Origin: Halovibrio salipaludis
GTDB lineage: Bacteria; Pseudomonadota; Gammaproteobacteria; Pseudomonadales; Oleiphilaceae
Reading direction: 5' to 3'
Assembly: GCF_002286965.1 (NCBI RefSeq)
Contig: NZ_NSKD01000002.1
Location: 248,001-312,000 of the forward strand
DNA length: 64,000 nt
Shown: positions 27,463-35,911 of the stretch, one piece after another
Position numbering within the stretch: position 1 is the stretch's first letter
How the letters are laid out: each line of letters opens with the position of its first letter
Notes under the pieces: generated by a model
The model's input: only the letters and a program-made list of their open reading frames with translations
Told to the model about the DNA's origin: nothing
Databases searched by the model: none
Translations under genes and position numbers: made by a program

Positions 27463-29037
27463 TCAATCCGCTTGATGGCTCAGCTCGAGGTCGGCGGGTA
27501 CCATCCATGGGGATCGCATGGCTTCGGCTGTTTTTTCAATGTCTTCGGAAAGGGCCCGGTCACTGGTGAGCGAGGGTGAACGGGCGCGGACCCAGGCCAT
27601 CATCTGCGCTGTTGCCTCGGAACGCAGATGAGGCTCCGCACGCAACTCAAGGGCCTGGACCGCCATCAGGGCATCGATAGCCAGAATCCGGTAGAGCAGG
27701 GCCAGAAGGTGATGTGTCCTGCGCGCCCCGATGGTTCCCATGGTCACGACATCCTGGTTATCGCCATTGGTCGGGATGGACTGGATTGAGGCGGGCGTTG
27801 CCTGGGTGCGCATCTCCGCCAACAGGGCGCTCGCCGTCACCTGCGCCCCCATGAACCCGCTATGCAGGCCGGTCTCCGATCCCGTCAGGAAGGCCGGCAG
27901 GTCCTGGTTCAGGCGGGGATTGGCCAGGCGGGCAATACGCCGCTCCGCGTGCACTGCCAGCGTGATAACCGCATTGGCGAGTGCATCCGAGGCCAGGGCC
28001 ACATGCTGGCCGTAGAAGTTGCCGCCATGCAGTGCCTGATCCAGCGTTTCCGGGAGGATGGGGTTGTCGGTCACGCTGTTGAGTTCCGTGGTCACGATCT
28101 GCGTATGCCAGTCGACCTGGTCCGCGACGGCACCGAGCAGCTGGGGTGCACAGCGCAGGCTGTAGGGGTCCTGTATAGGCGCACTGAGTTGCTGCAGGGC
28201 ATCTGTTGCGACCTGTCCTTCATCAGTCATCGCATCGGGCGGGGCCTCATCCAGAATCCCCAGCCAGCGGTGCAGCTTCTGTTGCCCTGGATGCGGCCGC
28301 AGGTTGCCAAACGCACTGTGCCAAGCCTCCCGGCGTCCCCGAAGGGCCTGGGCGTGAGCCACCGTGATCAGTGTACTCCAGCGCAGCGCGCGGTCCGCCA
28401 GACGGTCATTGAGCGCCGCAATCCCGGTCATGGCAGAGGTACCGTTCACAAGCGCTATGGCATCCTTGCCCCCTGGCTCCAGTGGAGCCAGCCCCAGACG
28501 TTCCAGAACGGCCGCTGCGGGCTCGGGGTCACCGTCACCGTGGCGGATCCAGCCTTTCCCCATGAGGGCGCCCGCAATGTGGGCCAGTGGGGTCAGGTCA
28601 CCGCTGGCGCCTACCGTTCCCATGGCGGGCACAACCGGAAGGGCGTTGGCATTGAGGCAGGTCAGCAGCTGATTGAGAGCTGCGGGGGCAATGCCGGAGG
28701 CGCCCCGGCTAAGAGCGCTGACCCGAGCCGCCATGGTGGCGCGCGTCTGTTCCCGGCTCAGGGGGTCTCCCACACCGGCGCTGAGGTGGGCGACGAGATT
28801 GCGCTGAAGCGCCTCGCTGTGGTCGCTGCCAACAATGGTGTTCGCCAGCGGACCGTAGCCCGTGGTCACGCCATAGATCAGGCGCTGTTCACCCTGGTAG
28901 CGAGTCAGGCGGTTATGGCTTTCACGGATCCGTTCCCAGGCGGTTTCATCAAGTGACAGGTCCGCGCCCAGCGTGATGCATTCGACATCATCAGTGGTTG
29001 TGTCTTGTCCGCTCCAGCGGACACCTTCACCAGTCAC
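27463..29037 (-). CDS. tal: Tyrosine ammonia-lyase (PYP chromophore biosynthesis)
   Basis: The 524-residue protein is a MIO-type aromatic amino acid ammonia-lyase. The MIO-forming triad ASG is at 144-146 (TVGASGDLTPLAH). The catalytic tyrosine loop is IYGVTTGYG (Y55). The substrate-selectivity position reads NLVAHLSAGVG, with His-Leu at 84-85 as in the known tyrosine-preferring lyases; histidine lyases carry Ser-His there and phenylalanine lyases Phe-Leu. It would deaminate tyrosine to p-coumarate. The GTG start at 29037 overlaps the upstream ligase by 11 bp and has GGGGAAG ahead. Third gene of the pyp operon; specificity is inferred from that residue pair plus context. Confidence 0.92.
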   Translation of the reverse strand: MTGEGVRWSGQDTTTDDVECITLGADLSLDETAWERIRESHNRLTRYQGEQRLIYGVTTGYGPLANTIVGSDHSEALQRNLVAHLSAGVGDPLSREQTRATMAARVSALSRGASGIAPAALNQLLTCLNANALPVVPAMGTVGASGDLTPLAHIAGALMGKGWIRHGDGDPEPAAAVLERLGLAPLEPGGKDAIALVNGTSAMTGIAALNDRLADRALRWSTLITVAHAQALRGRREAWHSAFGNLRPHPGQQKLHRWLGILDEAPPDAMTDEGQVATDALQQLSAPIQDPYSLRCAPQLLGAVADQVDWHTQIVTTELNSVTDNPILPETLDQALHGGNFYGQHVALASDALANAVITLAVHAERRIARLANPRLNQDLPAFLTGSETGLHSGFMGAQVTASALLAEMRTQATPASIQSIPTNGDNQDVVTMGTIGARRTHHLLALLYRILAIDALMAVQALELRAEPHLRSEATAQMMAWVRARSPSLTSDRALSEDIEKTAEAMRSPWMVPADLELSHQAD

Positions 29038-30202
29038 TCAGCTTCCCCAGTTCATTGCGTGGCAGTGCCGTACCGAAATCAAAGCGCACGGGGCGTTCCG
29101 GCGTTGTGAGGCGGGCATTCACCCATTCCCGCAGCGTCTTCTCCAGTGTCTCTCTGTCCCCGTCCGCAGCCGGTACGACGAACGCCTTGAGCCGGGATCC
29201 GCTGCCTGTCTCGAACGAGCGTACCGCACACTCCGCAACATCGGGGTGTTCTACCAGCGTCCGCCCAATGGCGGCGGGGTCAACATTGGTGCCCGCAACC
29301 TGTATCGCCCCGTCCCGTCTTCCGGCGGGGGTGAGCGTCCGTTGGTCGTGCCAATGGAGTTCGTCAGGAGCGGTAACCCTCGTTTTAAGGGGCCGCAGAA
29401 AGAGGCTGGAAGCATCTCCGTCATTGGCACGTTCCCAGTGATTCAGGAGCGTGAAGGGAGAGGCCGGGTCGGATCGCCAGGCAATGCCGCCTGTCTCGGA
29501 GGAACCATAGACTTCGGTCATGGCGTCAAGCCCCTTGTCTTCCAGCGCCCGGATGACTTCGGGCGGGCAGGGCGCAGTCGAGGTCACGCCCGCAATGCCC
29601 GCACTGAAACCGGTATCGCGAGCGCTGCGATAGCGCCACCACTCCGGGAAGGCAACCACCAGATCGCCGGGGGCCGGGTCGAGTGCGTACCGGTGAGCCA
29701 TGTCACCATGACAGTAGGGCACGTCCAGCGCGTCGGCCAGAAGCGGTCCCCAGAGGAAACCATAGATATGGTGTGGGGGCGCCACACCGATGATACGCCG
29801 TCTGTCCGCAAAGGCGCCGGCTATGAGCGCCACCTCGGCCTCGAGTTGGGGCAGCGGGATACGGTTGAGTTTGGGGTCGCCTGTCGTACCCCCGGAACGG
29901 AATCCGATATGCCGGGCGCCATCGGCAAGCCCTTCCCGGATCAGGGCGACCCAGTCCTCAATGGTATCTTTTCGCAGGAGCCATTCATCAAGCCCACTGG
30001 CCTCGAGGTCAAAGAATTCATTGACCACTCTGGCCAGTGCCAGTTGTTCAATAGAGTCGACCGCCAGTGGGCCGTCTCGGAGAGAGCCCCCGGCGGAGGC
30101 TCTGGTTACCAGATCGCTACTGCCCGCAGCACGTTGGCTGGCGAGTTCGTTCCCGATCAGGTGGCTGAGCACCGCCAGGGTGGTGTCGGTTCCGGTCTGC
30201 AT
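29027..30202 (-). CDS. pcl: p-Coumarate:CoA ligase for PYP chromophore activation
   Basis: The protein of about 391 residues is an AMP-forming adenylate enzyme of the ANL superfamily. The phosphate loop is FRSGGTTGDPK (about 101-111). VYGSSETGGIAW is the A5 motif, RRDGAIQVAGTNVDP is the hinge-like segment, and the C-terminal PRNELGKLSDW holds the catalytic lysine. It is short for the superfamily because the N-terminal subdomain is reduced, as in other PYP-operon ligases. Its ATG at 30202 overlaps the pyp stop (TGATG). It would activate p-coumarate to the CoA thioester used to load the chromophore onto PYP. Confidence 0.92.
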   Translation of the reverse strand: MQTGTDTTLAVLSHLIGNELASQRAAGSSDLVTRASAGGSLRDGPLAVDSIEQLALARVVNEFFDLEASGLDEWLLRKDTIEDWVALIREGLADGARHIGFRSGGTTGDPKLNRIPLPQLEAEVALIAGAFADRRRIIGVAPPHHIYGFLWGPLLADALDVPYCHGDMAHRYALDPAPGDLVVAFPEWWRYRSARDTGFSAGIAGVTSTAPCPPEVIRALEDKGLDAMTEVYGSSETGGIAWRSDPASPFTLLNHWERANDGDASSLFLRPLKTRVTAPDELHWHDQRTLTPAGRRDGAIQVAGTNVDPAAIGRTLVEHPDVAECAVRSFETGSGSRLKAFVVPAADGDRETLEKTLREWVNARLTTPERPVRFDFGTALPRNELGKLSDW

Positions 30203-30579
30203 CACACGCGCTTGACGAAAACCCAGTAGCTCTCCCCGTCGAGGGACTTTTTCATATGCACCTTCACCTTCGTCGGCTTCATCTGATAGTCAAAGGTGTA
30301 CTCGAACATGGTGCTCAGGTTGCCGCTCTTCACGCCTTCCTGGAATTTGCCAAAAAAGTCGTCTGTCTTGGTGCAGGGAGCGACTTCCGTGAAGAAGTTC
30401 TTACCAATCACCTCTTCCGGCTTACGCCCGGTGATTTCACCTTCCGCCTTGTTATAGCTCAGGATTTTGCCGTTGGCATCGAGGTTGATGGCACCAAAGG
30501 CGAGTTTGTCGATGTCACGGTCACTCATCTCGGCAAGCTTGTTCCCGATGTCTTCCGAACCGAAGTTGACGCGTTCCAT
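30202..30579 (-). CDS. pyp: Photoactive yellow protein
   Basis: At 125 residues it has exactly the length of Halorhodospira halophila PYP and is strongly alike along its length. All photocycle residues are present at canonical positions: Y42, E46, T50 and R52 in the chromophore pocket, C69 (VAPCT) for thioester attachment of p-coumaric acid, and M100 after FDYQ. The PAS fold ends with the conserved YWVFVKRV. I place the start at ATG 30579, preceded by AAGGAG, rather than at upstream in-frame codons. PYP is a blue-light receptor. It is the first gene of an overlapping pyp-pcl-tal operon, so chromophore synthesis, activation and the apoprotein are coexpressed. Confidence 0.97.
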   Translation of the reverse strand: MERVNFGSEDIGNKLAEMSDRDIDKLAFGAINLDANGKILSYNKAEGEITGRKPEEVIGKNFFTEVAPCTKTDDFFGKFQEGVKSGNLSTMFEYTFDYQMKPTKVKVHMKKSLDGESYWVFVKRV

Positions 30580-30767
30580 GGGTACTCCTTGGTCATTGAT
30601 GTATGTACCGGGATATACGCACATTGACGGGCTGGGAGGCATTGAAGTGTGTAACAGGTTGTAGCGCGCTGATCTCAGGTCACATCAGCCTGTGGGCGTT
30701 CCTGACTATAGGTTTGCGGGCCCGTTCGTCGTAAACCCAGGATGAATCAATCACCTGAAAACAGCTA

Positions 30768-30795
30768 TTGACGACGGATACGGCGTCAGTAAAAT
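30768..30795 (+). promoter_or_regulatory. Sigma-70 promoter of the tRNA-Gly/tRNA-Cys unit
   Basis: TTGACG at 30768-30773 and TAAAAT at 30790-30795 are 16 bases apart, with the first tRNA starting 38 bases after the -10. The opposite strand leads to pyp, so the 254-bp region 30580-30833 holds both control regions; no clear promoter for pyp itself could be picked out. Confidence 0.65.
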
Positions 30796-30833
30796 ACACA
30801 CCCGTTGTCGAGGGCAGCGCACAGTTCCATAGA

Positions 30834-30909
<76 letters not shown>

Positions 30910-30927
30910 GTTTCCTTCCCTGTTTCA

Positions 30928-31001
30928 GGCGCGGTGGCAGAGTGGTCATGCGACGGACTGCAACTCCGTTTACGCCGGTTCGATTCCGACCCGCGCCTCC
31001 A
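30928..31001 (+). tRNA. tRNA-Cys (GCA anticodon)
   Basis: Complete 74-base cloverleaf: acceptor GGCGCGG/CCGCGCC, anticodon stem CGGA/TCCG with loop CTGCAAC (GCA), T-arm CCGGTTCGATTCCGA, and encoded CCA. It is cotranscribed with tRNA-Gly. Confidence 0.95.
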
Positions 31002-31012
31002 TTATCCTGATT

Positions 31013-32431
31013 TTACGCCCTTTTCCGTGTAAGACGCCCCAAGCGTGCGATGGCTGCGTCAACCCGGTCCGCGTCCGCAATGCCACAGTTCACCCTGAGG
31101 TAGCGCTGAAACCGTTCCGTTGAGGAGAACAGCGGGCCGGGGGCGATGCTGATGCCTTCCTCCAGGGCGTGCTGTTGCAGGTTGAGGGTGTTGGCGTGCT
31201 CCGGCAGTTCCACCCAGAGCACGAATCCGCCCCGTGGTCGGCTGACCCGGGTGCCCCGGGGGAAGTGCTCCTGTATGCCGCGTGCAACACGGTTGACCTG
31301 ACGCTGATAGATCCGCCGTATACGCCGCAGGTAACGGTCGTAGCCCCCCTGGTCCAGGAAGCGGGCGAGGGCGAGCGTCTGCAGGGTTGGGGCGGCCTGG
31401 TTGGTGGCGTACTTGAGGTAGGTGAGCTGGTCCCGGAAGCGCCCGGGTACCGCCCAGCCGATCCGCATGCCGGCGCCCAGTGTCTTGGAAAAGGAGCTGC
31501 AGTACAGAACGCCCCCGTCCGTATCCCAGGCCTTGGCCGCCCAGGGACGATCGCCGGAGAACCCCAGCTCGCCGTAGATGTCGTCCTCGATCAGGGGAAT
31601 GCCATTGTCCGCAAGCAGCCGGACAGTCGCTTCCTTGCGTTCATTGGAGGCCAGGTGGCCCAGCGGATTGCCGTAGTTGGGCATGGCCACGCAGGCCTGT
31701 ATCGGCCATCGTTCGATGGCGCTTTCCAGAGTCTCCGGGTGGATGCCGCCACCGGGTTCGGTCGGCAACTCCAGAGCCCGCATGCCCTGGGATTCAATGG
31801 CCTGAAGGATGCCGTAAAAAGTGGGTGACTCAATAGCGATCACGTCGCCGGGATTGGCCACGGCGCGCAGGCTCAGGGAGATTGCTTCCTGGCAGCCACT
31901 GGTGATGACCACGTCATCCGGGCTGATGTGGCAGCCGGCATCCGCCATCCGGCGGGCGATCTGCACACGCAGGGATTCATCGCCGGGAGGGAAATCATAG
32001 CCGGCCACACGGTTCCTGTGGACCCGCCGCGCATGCCCGATGCAGCGGTCCAGGGCCGTAAGTGGCAGCAGCTCGGGATCGGGAACGGCGGGTCCCAGGG
32101 GGAGCAGGGCAGGATCACCATACTGGCGGATCAGCTCCAGTACACGGGCCTGGCCTGTGACCAGCGTGGGCCCGTCCTCGGTACTCTCGGGCTTGCGCCA
32201 CTCCACAGGCGCACCATCCGGTTCCTGGACGTAGAACCCGGAACGCGGCCGTGCCCGGATGATGCCGCGATCCTCCAGGAGCTGGCACGCTTCCACGGCG
32301 GTGGCCAGGCTGACCCCGAACTGCTGTGACAGCTTGCGGATACCCGGCAGCCGGTCCCCCGGGCTGTAGACACTGTCCTCAATCTGCTGGGCGATCTGTC
32401 CCGCCACATCCTCGTAGAGCCACTTGCCCAT
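31013..32431 (-). CDS. MocR-type GntR regulator with aminotransferase domain
   Basis: The 472-residue fusion has an N-terminal GntR winged helix (about 1-75: LYEDVAGQIAQQIEDSVYSPGDRLPGIRKLSQQFGVSLATAVEACQLLEDRGIIRARPRSGFYV) and a fold-type I aminotransferase-like domain. PLP contacts include MPNYGNPLGH and EDDIYGELGF, and the Schiff-base lysine is in SSFSKTLGAGMRIGW. MocR proteins use the PLP domain to sense amino acids, amines or PLP, and bind tandem direct repeats. AAGGAGT precedes ATG 32431. It is divergent from the glycine/sarcosine methyltransferase, and direct repeats lie between them, so that gene is its likely target. It ends 11 bases after tRNA-Cys on the opposite strand. Confidence 0.92.
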   Translation of the reverse strand: MGKWLYEDVAGQIAQQIEDSVYSPGDRLPGIRKLSQQFGVSLATAVEACQLLEDRGIIRARPRSGFYVQEPDGAPVEWRKPESTEDGPTLVTGQARVLELIRQYGDPALLPLGPAVPDPELLPLTALDRCIGHARRVHRNRVAGYDFPPGDESLRVQIARRMADAGCHISPDDVVITSGCQEAISLSLRAVANPGDVIAIESPTFYGILQAIESQGMRALELPTEPGGGIHPETLESAIERWPIQACVAMPNYGNPLGHLASNERKEATVRLLADNGIPLIEDDIYGELGFSGDRPWAAKAWDTDGGVLYCSSFSKTLGAGMRIGWAVPGRFRDQLTYLKYATNQAAPTLQTLALARFLDQGGYDRYLRRIRRIYQRQVNRVARGIQEHFPRGTRVSRPRGGFVLWVELPEHANTLNLQQHALEEGISIAPGPLFSSTERFQRYLRVNCGIADADRVDAAIARLGRLTRKRA

Positions 32432-32754
32432 CTGTACTCCTTAACTACATCGCTCCCTGGCGCTGCCATAGGGGAAAACCGAAAACTGTAATGGTATCTT
32501 TTTTACGTTTCTGAATCTGTACCGTCAACGGAAATCTGCGTACAGTTCGCCTTGGTCGTGGTCGGACGCCGGCATCAAACCCGCCCGGCGTTCCCGTTCC
32601 CATCGCTGGCCAGCCTGGTCCTTCAGGCGGTGGTGCCAACCACCTACCGATGGGGAAGCGGTATGCAATACCTGCGTACGGTTAACCACGGCAGGACTCC
32701 CTATATGACACAAGCGGATGTTCCTGCGGACCAATTTTCAAGGAGAAACGAATC
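32432..32754. promoter_or_regulatory. Divergent control region with three GTACnGTynnC direct repeats
   Basis: The 323-bp gap between the MocR gene and the methyltransferase holds GTACCGTCAAC (32519-32529), GTACAGTTCGC (32540-32550) and GTACGGTTAAC (32676-32686), all in the same orientation. The first two are 21 bp apart, two helical turns, the arrangement MocR proteins prefer. No open frame here looks coding. Operator function is inference. Confidence 0.5.
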
Positions 32755-33531
32755 ATGACAGCTGTAGAAAACGCGAATGCCGGCGAACAGTACGAGCAGT
32801 ATACCCCCAGTTTCGCTGAATACTGGGATGACCTGGTCGGCTGGGACGATCGCCTGGAACGCGATGGACCCTTCTACGGACGGCTGCTCAACGCTCACGG
32901 CGCAAAAGACGTCGCCGACGTTGCCTGCGGTACCGGCGTCAACGCCGTAGCCCTGGCTCTGGGTGGCTTCAAAGTCACCGCCACTGACGGCTCAGAGAAC
33001 ATGCTCGAAAAGGCGCGGGAGAACGCCAAGGCGCGCGGGGCAACTTTCAACAAATCCTGCGTTGCCGACTGGCTGACCCTGGATGATACCCTGGGCAAGG
33101 AACAGTACGACGCCATTGTGTGTCTCGGTAACTCCTTCACCCATCTGTTCGACCACGAGCAGCGCCGCGATGCCCTGCACGCCATGTTCCGGACACTGCG
33201 CCCGGGCGGCATGCTGATCATCGATCACCGCAACTACGACACCATGCTGGACGAGGGCTACAGCTCCAAGCATGCGTACAACTATTGTGGTGATGGTGTG
33301 GATGTTGGCCCGGCCCAGCTGCATCGCGGTCTGGCACAGTTCCACTATACCTTCAAGGATGGTCGTACGTTCCAGCTCAACATGTATCCGCTGCGTCAGA
33401 ACTACGTAACGCACCTGCTTGAGGATGCAGGCTTCGTTAACGTTGAACGCTACGGCGACATGCAGCGCCCGTTCATCCTGAACCAGGTGGACTTCATTCA
33501 GCAGGTGGCTTTCCGTCCGCCGGAAGCATAA
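32755..33531 (+). CDS. Glycine/sarcosine N-methyltransferase-like SAM methyltransferase
   Basis: The 258-residue class I methyltransferase has the SAM motif DVACGTGVNAVAL near residue 57, TATDGSENMLEKA after it, and the family blocks AIVCLGNSFTHLFDHEQRRDAL, GMLIIDHRNYDTMLDEGY and NMYPLRQNY seen in glycine/sarcosine N-methyltransferases of halophilic Ectothiorhodospira and Actinopolyspora. Those enzymes convert glycine to sarcosine and dimethylglycine on the way to the osmolyte glycine betaine. A dimethylglycine methyltransferase is not adjacent. The protein is acidic, as expected in a halophile. AAGGAG lies 12 bases before ATG 32755, and a terminator follows at 33557. Function is by similarity. 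Confidence 0.8.
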   Translation: MTAVENANAGEQYEQYTPSFAEYWDDLVGWDDRLERDGPFYGRLLNAHGAKDVADVACGTGVNAVALALGGFKVTATDGSENMLEKARENAKARGATFNKSCVADWLTLDDTLGKEQYDAIVCLGNSFTHLFDHEQRRDALHAMFRTLRPGGMLIIDHRNYDTMLDEGYSSKHAYNYCGDGVDVGPAQLHRGLAQFHYTFKDGRTFQLNMYPLRQNYVTHLLEDAGFVNVERYGDMQRPFILNQVDFIQQVAFRPPEA

Positions 33532-33556
33532 ACACCACCGCTGAGTGACTCTGTTG

Positions 33557-33586
33557 AAAACCCCGCGGTTACGGCCGCGGGGTTTT
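33557..33586 (+). terminator. Rho-independent terminator after the methyltransferase gene
   Basis: A perfect 12-bp stem AAAACCCCGCGG/CCGCGGGGTTTT encloses a six-base loop and ends in a T-tract. Flanking A and T runs mean it could work in both directions. It lies 25 bases after the methyltransferase stop. Confidence 0.88.
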
Positions 33587-33656
33587 CTGTTTCTGAACCG
33601 TTGATTGCGTTCCCTTGCGGGGGTTTATACAATCCTCTGCCTCTCCTGATCCGTCT

Positions 33657-33741
33657 GCGGCTGTGGTGGAATGGGTAGACACTGGGGACTTAAAATCCCC
33701 TGCCTTCGGGCGTGCCGGTTCAAGTCCGGCCAGCCGCACCA
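33657..33741 (+). tRNA. tRNA-Leu (UAA anticodon), island attachment gene
   Basis: Complete 85-base class II tRNA: acceptor GCGGCTG/CAGCCGC, anticodon stem GGGGA/TCCCC with anticodon TAA, long variable arm TGCCTTCGGGCGT, T-arm CCGGTTCAAGTCCGG, and encoded CCA. Its 3' end is duplicated at 54438-54460, making it the integration site of the genomic island. The tRNA remains intact at the left end. Confidence 0.96.
33719..33741 (+). other. attL: 23-bp core in the tRNA-Leu 3' end
   Basis: The last 23 bases of the tRNA (T-arm second half, acceptor 3' strand and CCA, starting TTCAAGTCC) are repeated exactly at 54438-54460. Use of a tRNA 3' end as core is standard for P4-type integrases such as the one that follows at 33906. 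Confidence 0.9.
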
Positions 33742-33856
33742 AACGTACTGATCCACGCTGACCCACACTGGCTTCAAGCCCCCGCCACCAGGCGATTTCC
33801 GGGGTTTTCGATGAACCAACTTGAACCACATTAAACCCTGCCAGCAGTGTTGTTCC

Positions 33857-33895
33857 TGTACACTGGCGTGTACACTCCCCAAAGCAGGTGTACAC
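33857..33895. repeat. Three TGTACAC repeats before the integrase gene
   Basis: TGTACAC occurs at 33857, 33869 and 33889 in the integrase upstream region, the last overlapping its leader. Two further copies lie at 54376 and 54388 near the right att site. Clusters at both ends of an integrative element fit arm-type recombinase sites or an operator for the integrase. This role is inferred. Confidence 0.5.
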
Positions 33896-33905
33896 GGAGG
33901 GGATA

Positions 33906-35117
33906 ATGAAACGCGATCAGATCAAACGCCGGCCACTGGCCGACAGTGTGCTGAACTCACTGGAGCCGGAAGCCAGAGACTACCGGGAACGGGACTCCAC
34001 CGGGCTGTACTTTCGGGTCAAACCCAACGGGAGCAAGTCCTGGTTGCTCAGGTACAAGCGTCCCAATGGCAGGTGGAGCTGGAAAGGGCTCGGGGGTTAC
34101 CCGGCGATCTCCGGCAAGAAGGCCCGTGAGAAAGCCCGGGAGCTGTTGGAACTGGCCTCAGAAGGCCATGACCTCAATAACCTGGATCAGCCCGCCGAGA
34201 AGATCCTGTTCCGCGAGGCGGCCGAGGACTGGTACCAGTACAAGCTGCAGGCGGGGCGGTCATCGGGCACTACCCGTCAGATGCGTCTGTACCTGGACAA
34301 CTACATTCTGCCCTCAATCGGGGACAAGCCCCTGGATGAGGTCACCCGGGGTGACTGCGCTCAGATCCAGAAGGACCTGGAGGCTCGCCAGGCCTTTGTG
34401 ATGGCCAGCAAGATCCGAGGCTGGCTCAATCAGATGTTCTCGCTGGCCATCGGCCAGGGCAAGTGTGAACTCAATCCAGCCTCTGAGCTCAAGCACATCG
34501 CCGTGGATCGCTACCAGAAGACCAACTACCCCTACCTGTTGGAGTCGGAGCTGCCGGCCTTCCTGAAGGCCCTGAGAGGCTCGCAGAGCAAGCACAGCAC
34601 CCAGGTGATGATCTGGCTTCTGCTGCGCACTGCCAGCCGTCCGGGCATGGCCCGCTACGCCGAGTGGTCGGAGATCGACTTTGATCAGGCGCTGTGGTCC
34701 ATCCCCGCGGCCAAGATGAAGATGAGCCGGGATCACATTGTGCCGCTGCCCCGCCAGAGCCTTGAGGATCTGTGGGAGCTTCACCAATACACCGGCAGGG
34801 GGCGATACCTGTTCCCGGGCTACGGGCCCAAGCACCCGGTGATGAGTGAAGGGACCGTCAACAAGGCCCTGGGGCTGATTGGGTACAAAGGTAAGCTGGT
34901 GGGCCATGGCTCACGTCATACCGCCTCGACCCTGCTCAGAGAGCATGGCTGGGACAAGCAGTACGTCGAAAGCCAACTGGCGCACATGGAGAAGGGCATT
35001 GCCGGGGTGTACAACAAGGCCCAGTACCTGGAGCAGCGTCGCAAGATGATGCAGTGGTATGCGGACTACCTGGATCAGCTGGAGAATCAGACTCCAGGGC
35101 TGGCAGATTCCGCTTAA
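33906..35117 (+). CDS. int: P4-type tyrosine recombinase (island integrase)
   Basis: The protein of about 403 residues has an N-terminal DUF4102-like domain (GLYFRVKPNGSKSWLLRYKRPNGRWSWKGLGGYP), a core-binding SAM-like domain, and the catalytic domain with the first Arg in LRTASRPGMARYAEW, the HxxR box in VGHGSRHTAS, and the nucleophile Tyr in AGVYNKAQY. It recombines the tRNA-Leu site with the circular island. ATG 33906 is preceded by GGAGGGG; GTG 33888 in frame is a weaker option because it lies in the TGTACAC repeats. It lies 165 bp from attL and reads into the island. Confidence 0.95.
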   Translation: MKRDQIKRRPLADSVLNSLEPEARDYRERDSTGLYFRVKPNGSKSWLLRYKRPNGRWSWKGLGGYPAISGKKAREKARELLELASEGHDLNNLDQPAEKILFREAAEDWYQYKLQAGRSSGTTRQMRLYLDNYILPSIGDKPLDEVTRGDCAQIQKDLEARQAFVMASKIRGWLNQMFSLAIGQGKCELNPASELKHIAVDRYQKTNYPYLLESELPAFLKALRGSQSKHSTQVMIWLLLRTASRPGMARYAEWSEIDFDQALWSIPAAKMKMSRDHIVPLPRQSLEDLWELHQYTGRGRYLFPGYGPKHPVMSEGTVNKALGLIGYKGKLVGHGSRHTASTLLREHGWDKQYVESQLAHMEKGIAGVYNKAQYLEQRRKMMQWYADYLDQLENQTPGLADSA

Positions 35118-35359
35118 GACGGTGGGTCGGCGCCTTTTACTGGCTTTGATTCCGCCATTAGGTACTTACTGTACTGGTATACGTCGGCCAAACGGAACTT
35201 TATGGGGTCGAGCCAGTTATGTTGGCCCTTGAAGCCGTCTGGAAAGTTCTCATCGGTTCTTCGTAGCTCGTCCAGTTGTTGAAGACTGACTCCGAGAACT
35301 TCTGCTGCTTCCCGGATGGAGATCTGGACGTAGTCTGGGTCAAACTTCGGTCTGTTCAT
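35114..35359 (-). CDS. AlpA-like helix-turn-helix regulator / excisionase
   Basis: The 81-residue protein carries a MerR-like winged helix (QISIREAAEVLGVSLQQLDELRRTDENFPDGFKGQHNW, then WLDPIKFRLADVYQYSKYL) as in AlpA and related excisionase or activator proteins of P4-like islands. It is convergent with, and overlaps by four bases, the integrase gene. AlpA-type proteins control integrase expression or excision directionality. The upstream region 35360-35911 has several palindromes that could be its operators. Confidence 0.8.
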   Translation of the reverse strand: MNRPKFDPDYVQISIREAAEVLGVSLQQLDELRRTDENFPDGFKGQHNWLDPIKFRLADVYQYSKYLMAESKPVKGADPPS

Positions 35360-35911
35360 GGTTTTATCTTCGGTTGTTGTCTGGTTGAGTGAATGAGTGA
35401 AGTGGGAATGCCGACAGGCTGTTCCTGACAGCTTTCACCGAGCGTCCGGAGGACGCCTTAATCTGGATTAAGGGTGGTGGTACCGGTATTGCTCCACTCA
35501 ATCGTGGTAAACGGGAATAGAACCCGGTTTCTATCGGGGAGAGGTAAGGCAGTACCGACCCAGACCATCCTGCTGTGCGTTTGTTGTGCCGTACTGGCTC
35601 TGCTTTGCAGGCTAACTGTCAGGTTTAAGCGGTTTCTGATCTGCTGTAGCAGACTGTCTGGGCTTTCTGTGTGGTGGTGTAGCGTTAGTGGTGTGTAGTG
35701 ATGTGCTTTAGCAGTAGGTCAGCAGCGTAAGGGTGGGGTAGTCATCGGAAATACGAAGAGTCGGGGCCCCAGGGGGGGGGTATTTCCGATTTACGGTATC
35801 GATACAGGTAGTAATGCCGGCGTAGGCATTTAATAAATTTGGCGAAAAGTTTTGAAGAAGGATTGGCTCACATTCCGTGTGGAGCCACCTGTACTGAGAA
35901 GTTGGCGAGGT
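35360..35911. promoter_or_regulatory. Non-coding region with palindromes between AlpA-like and ATPase genes
   Basis: No convincing gene is seen. It contains a GCGTCC-gga-GGACGC hairpin (35442-35456), the palindrome CCTTAATC-tg-GATTAAGG (35456-35473), and an 11-bp inverted repeat ATCGGAAATAC/GTATTTCCGAT (35744-35754 and 35779-35789) whose spacer holds GGGGCCCC and a run of eight G. The right part near 35820-35860 is AT-rich. The layout resembles an origin or operator region next to a replication-type gene. Confidence 0.5.

Noticed and set aside
27862-28956. 364-codon plus-strand frame
   Set aside because: Antisense to the tyrosine ammonia-lyase.
35474-35698. 74-codon plus-strand frame after the CCTTAATC palindrome
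   Set aside because: Cysteine- and leucine-rich nonsense composition, no ribosome site, and the region is dominated by palindromes.
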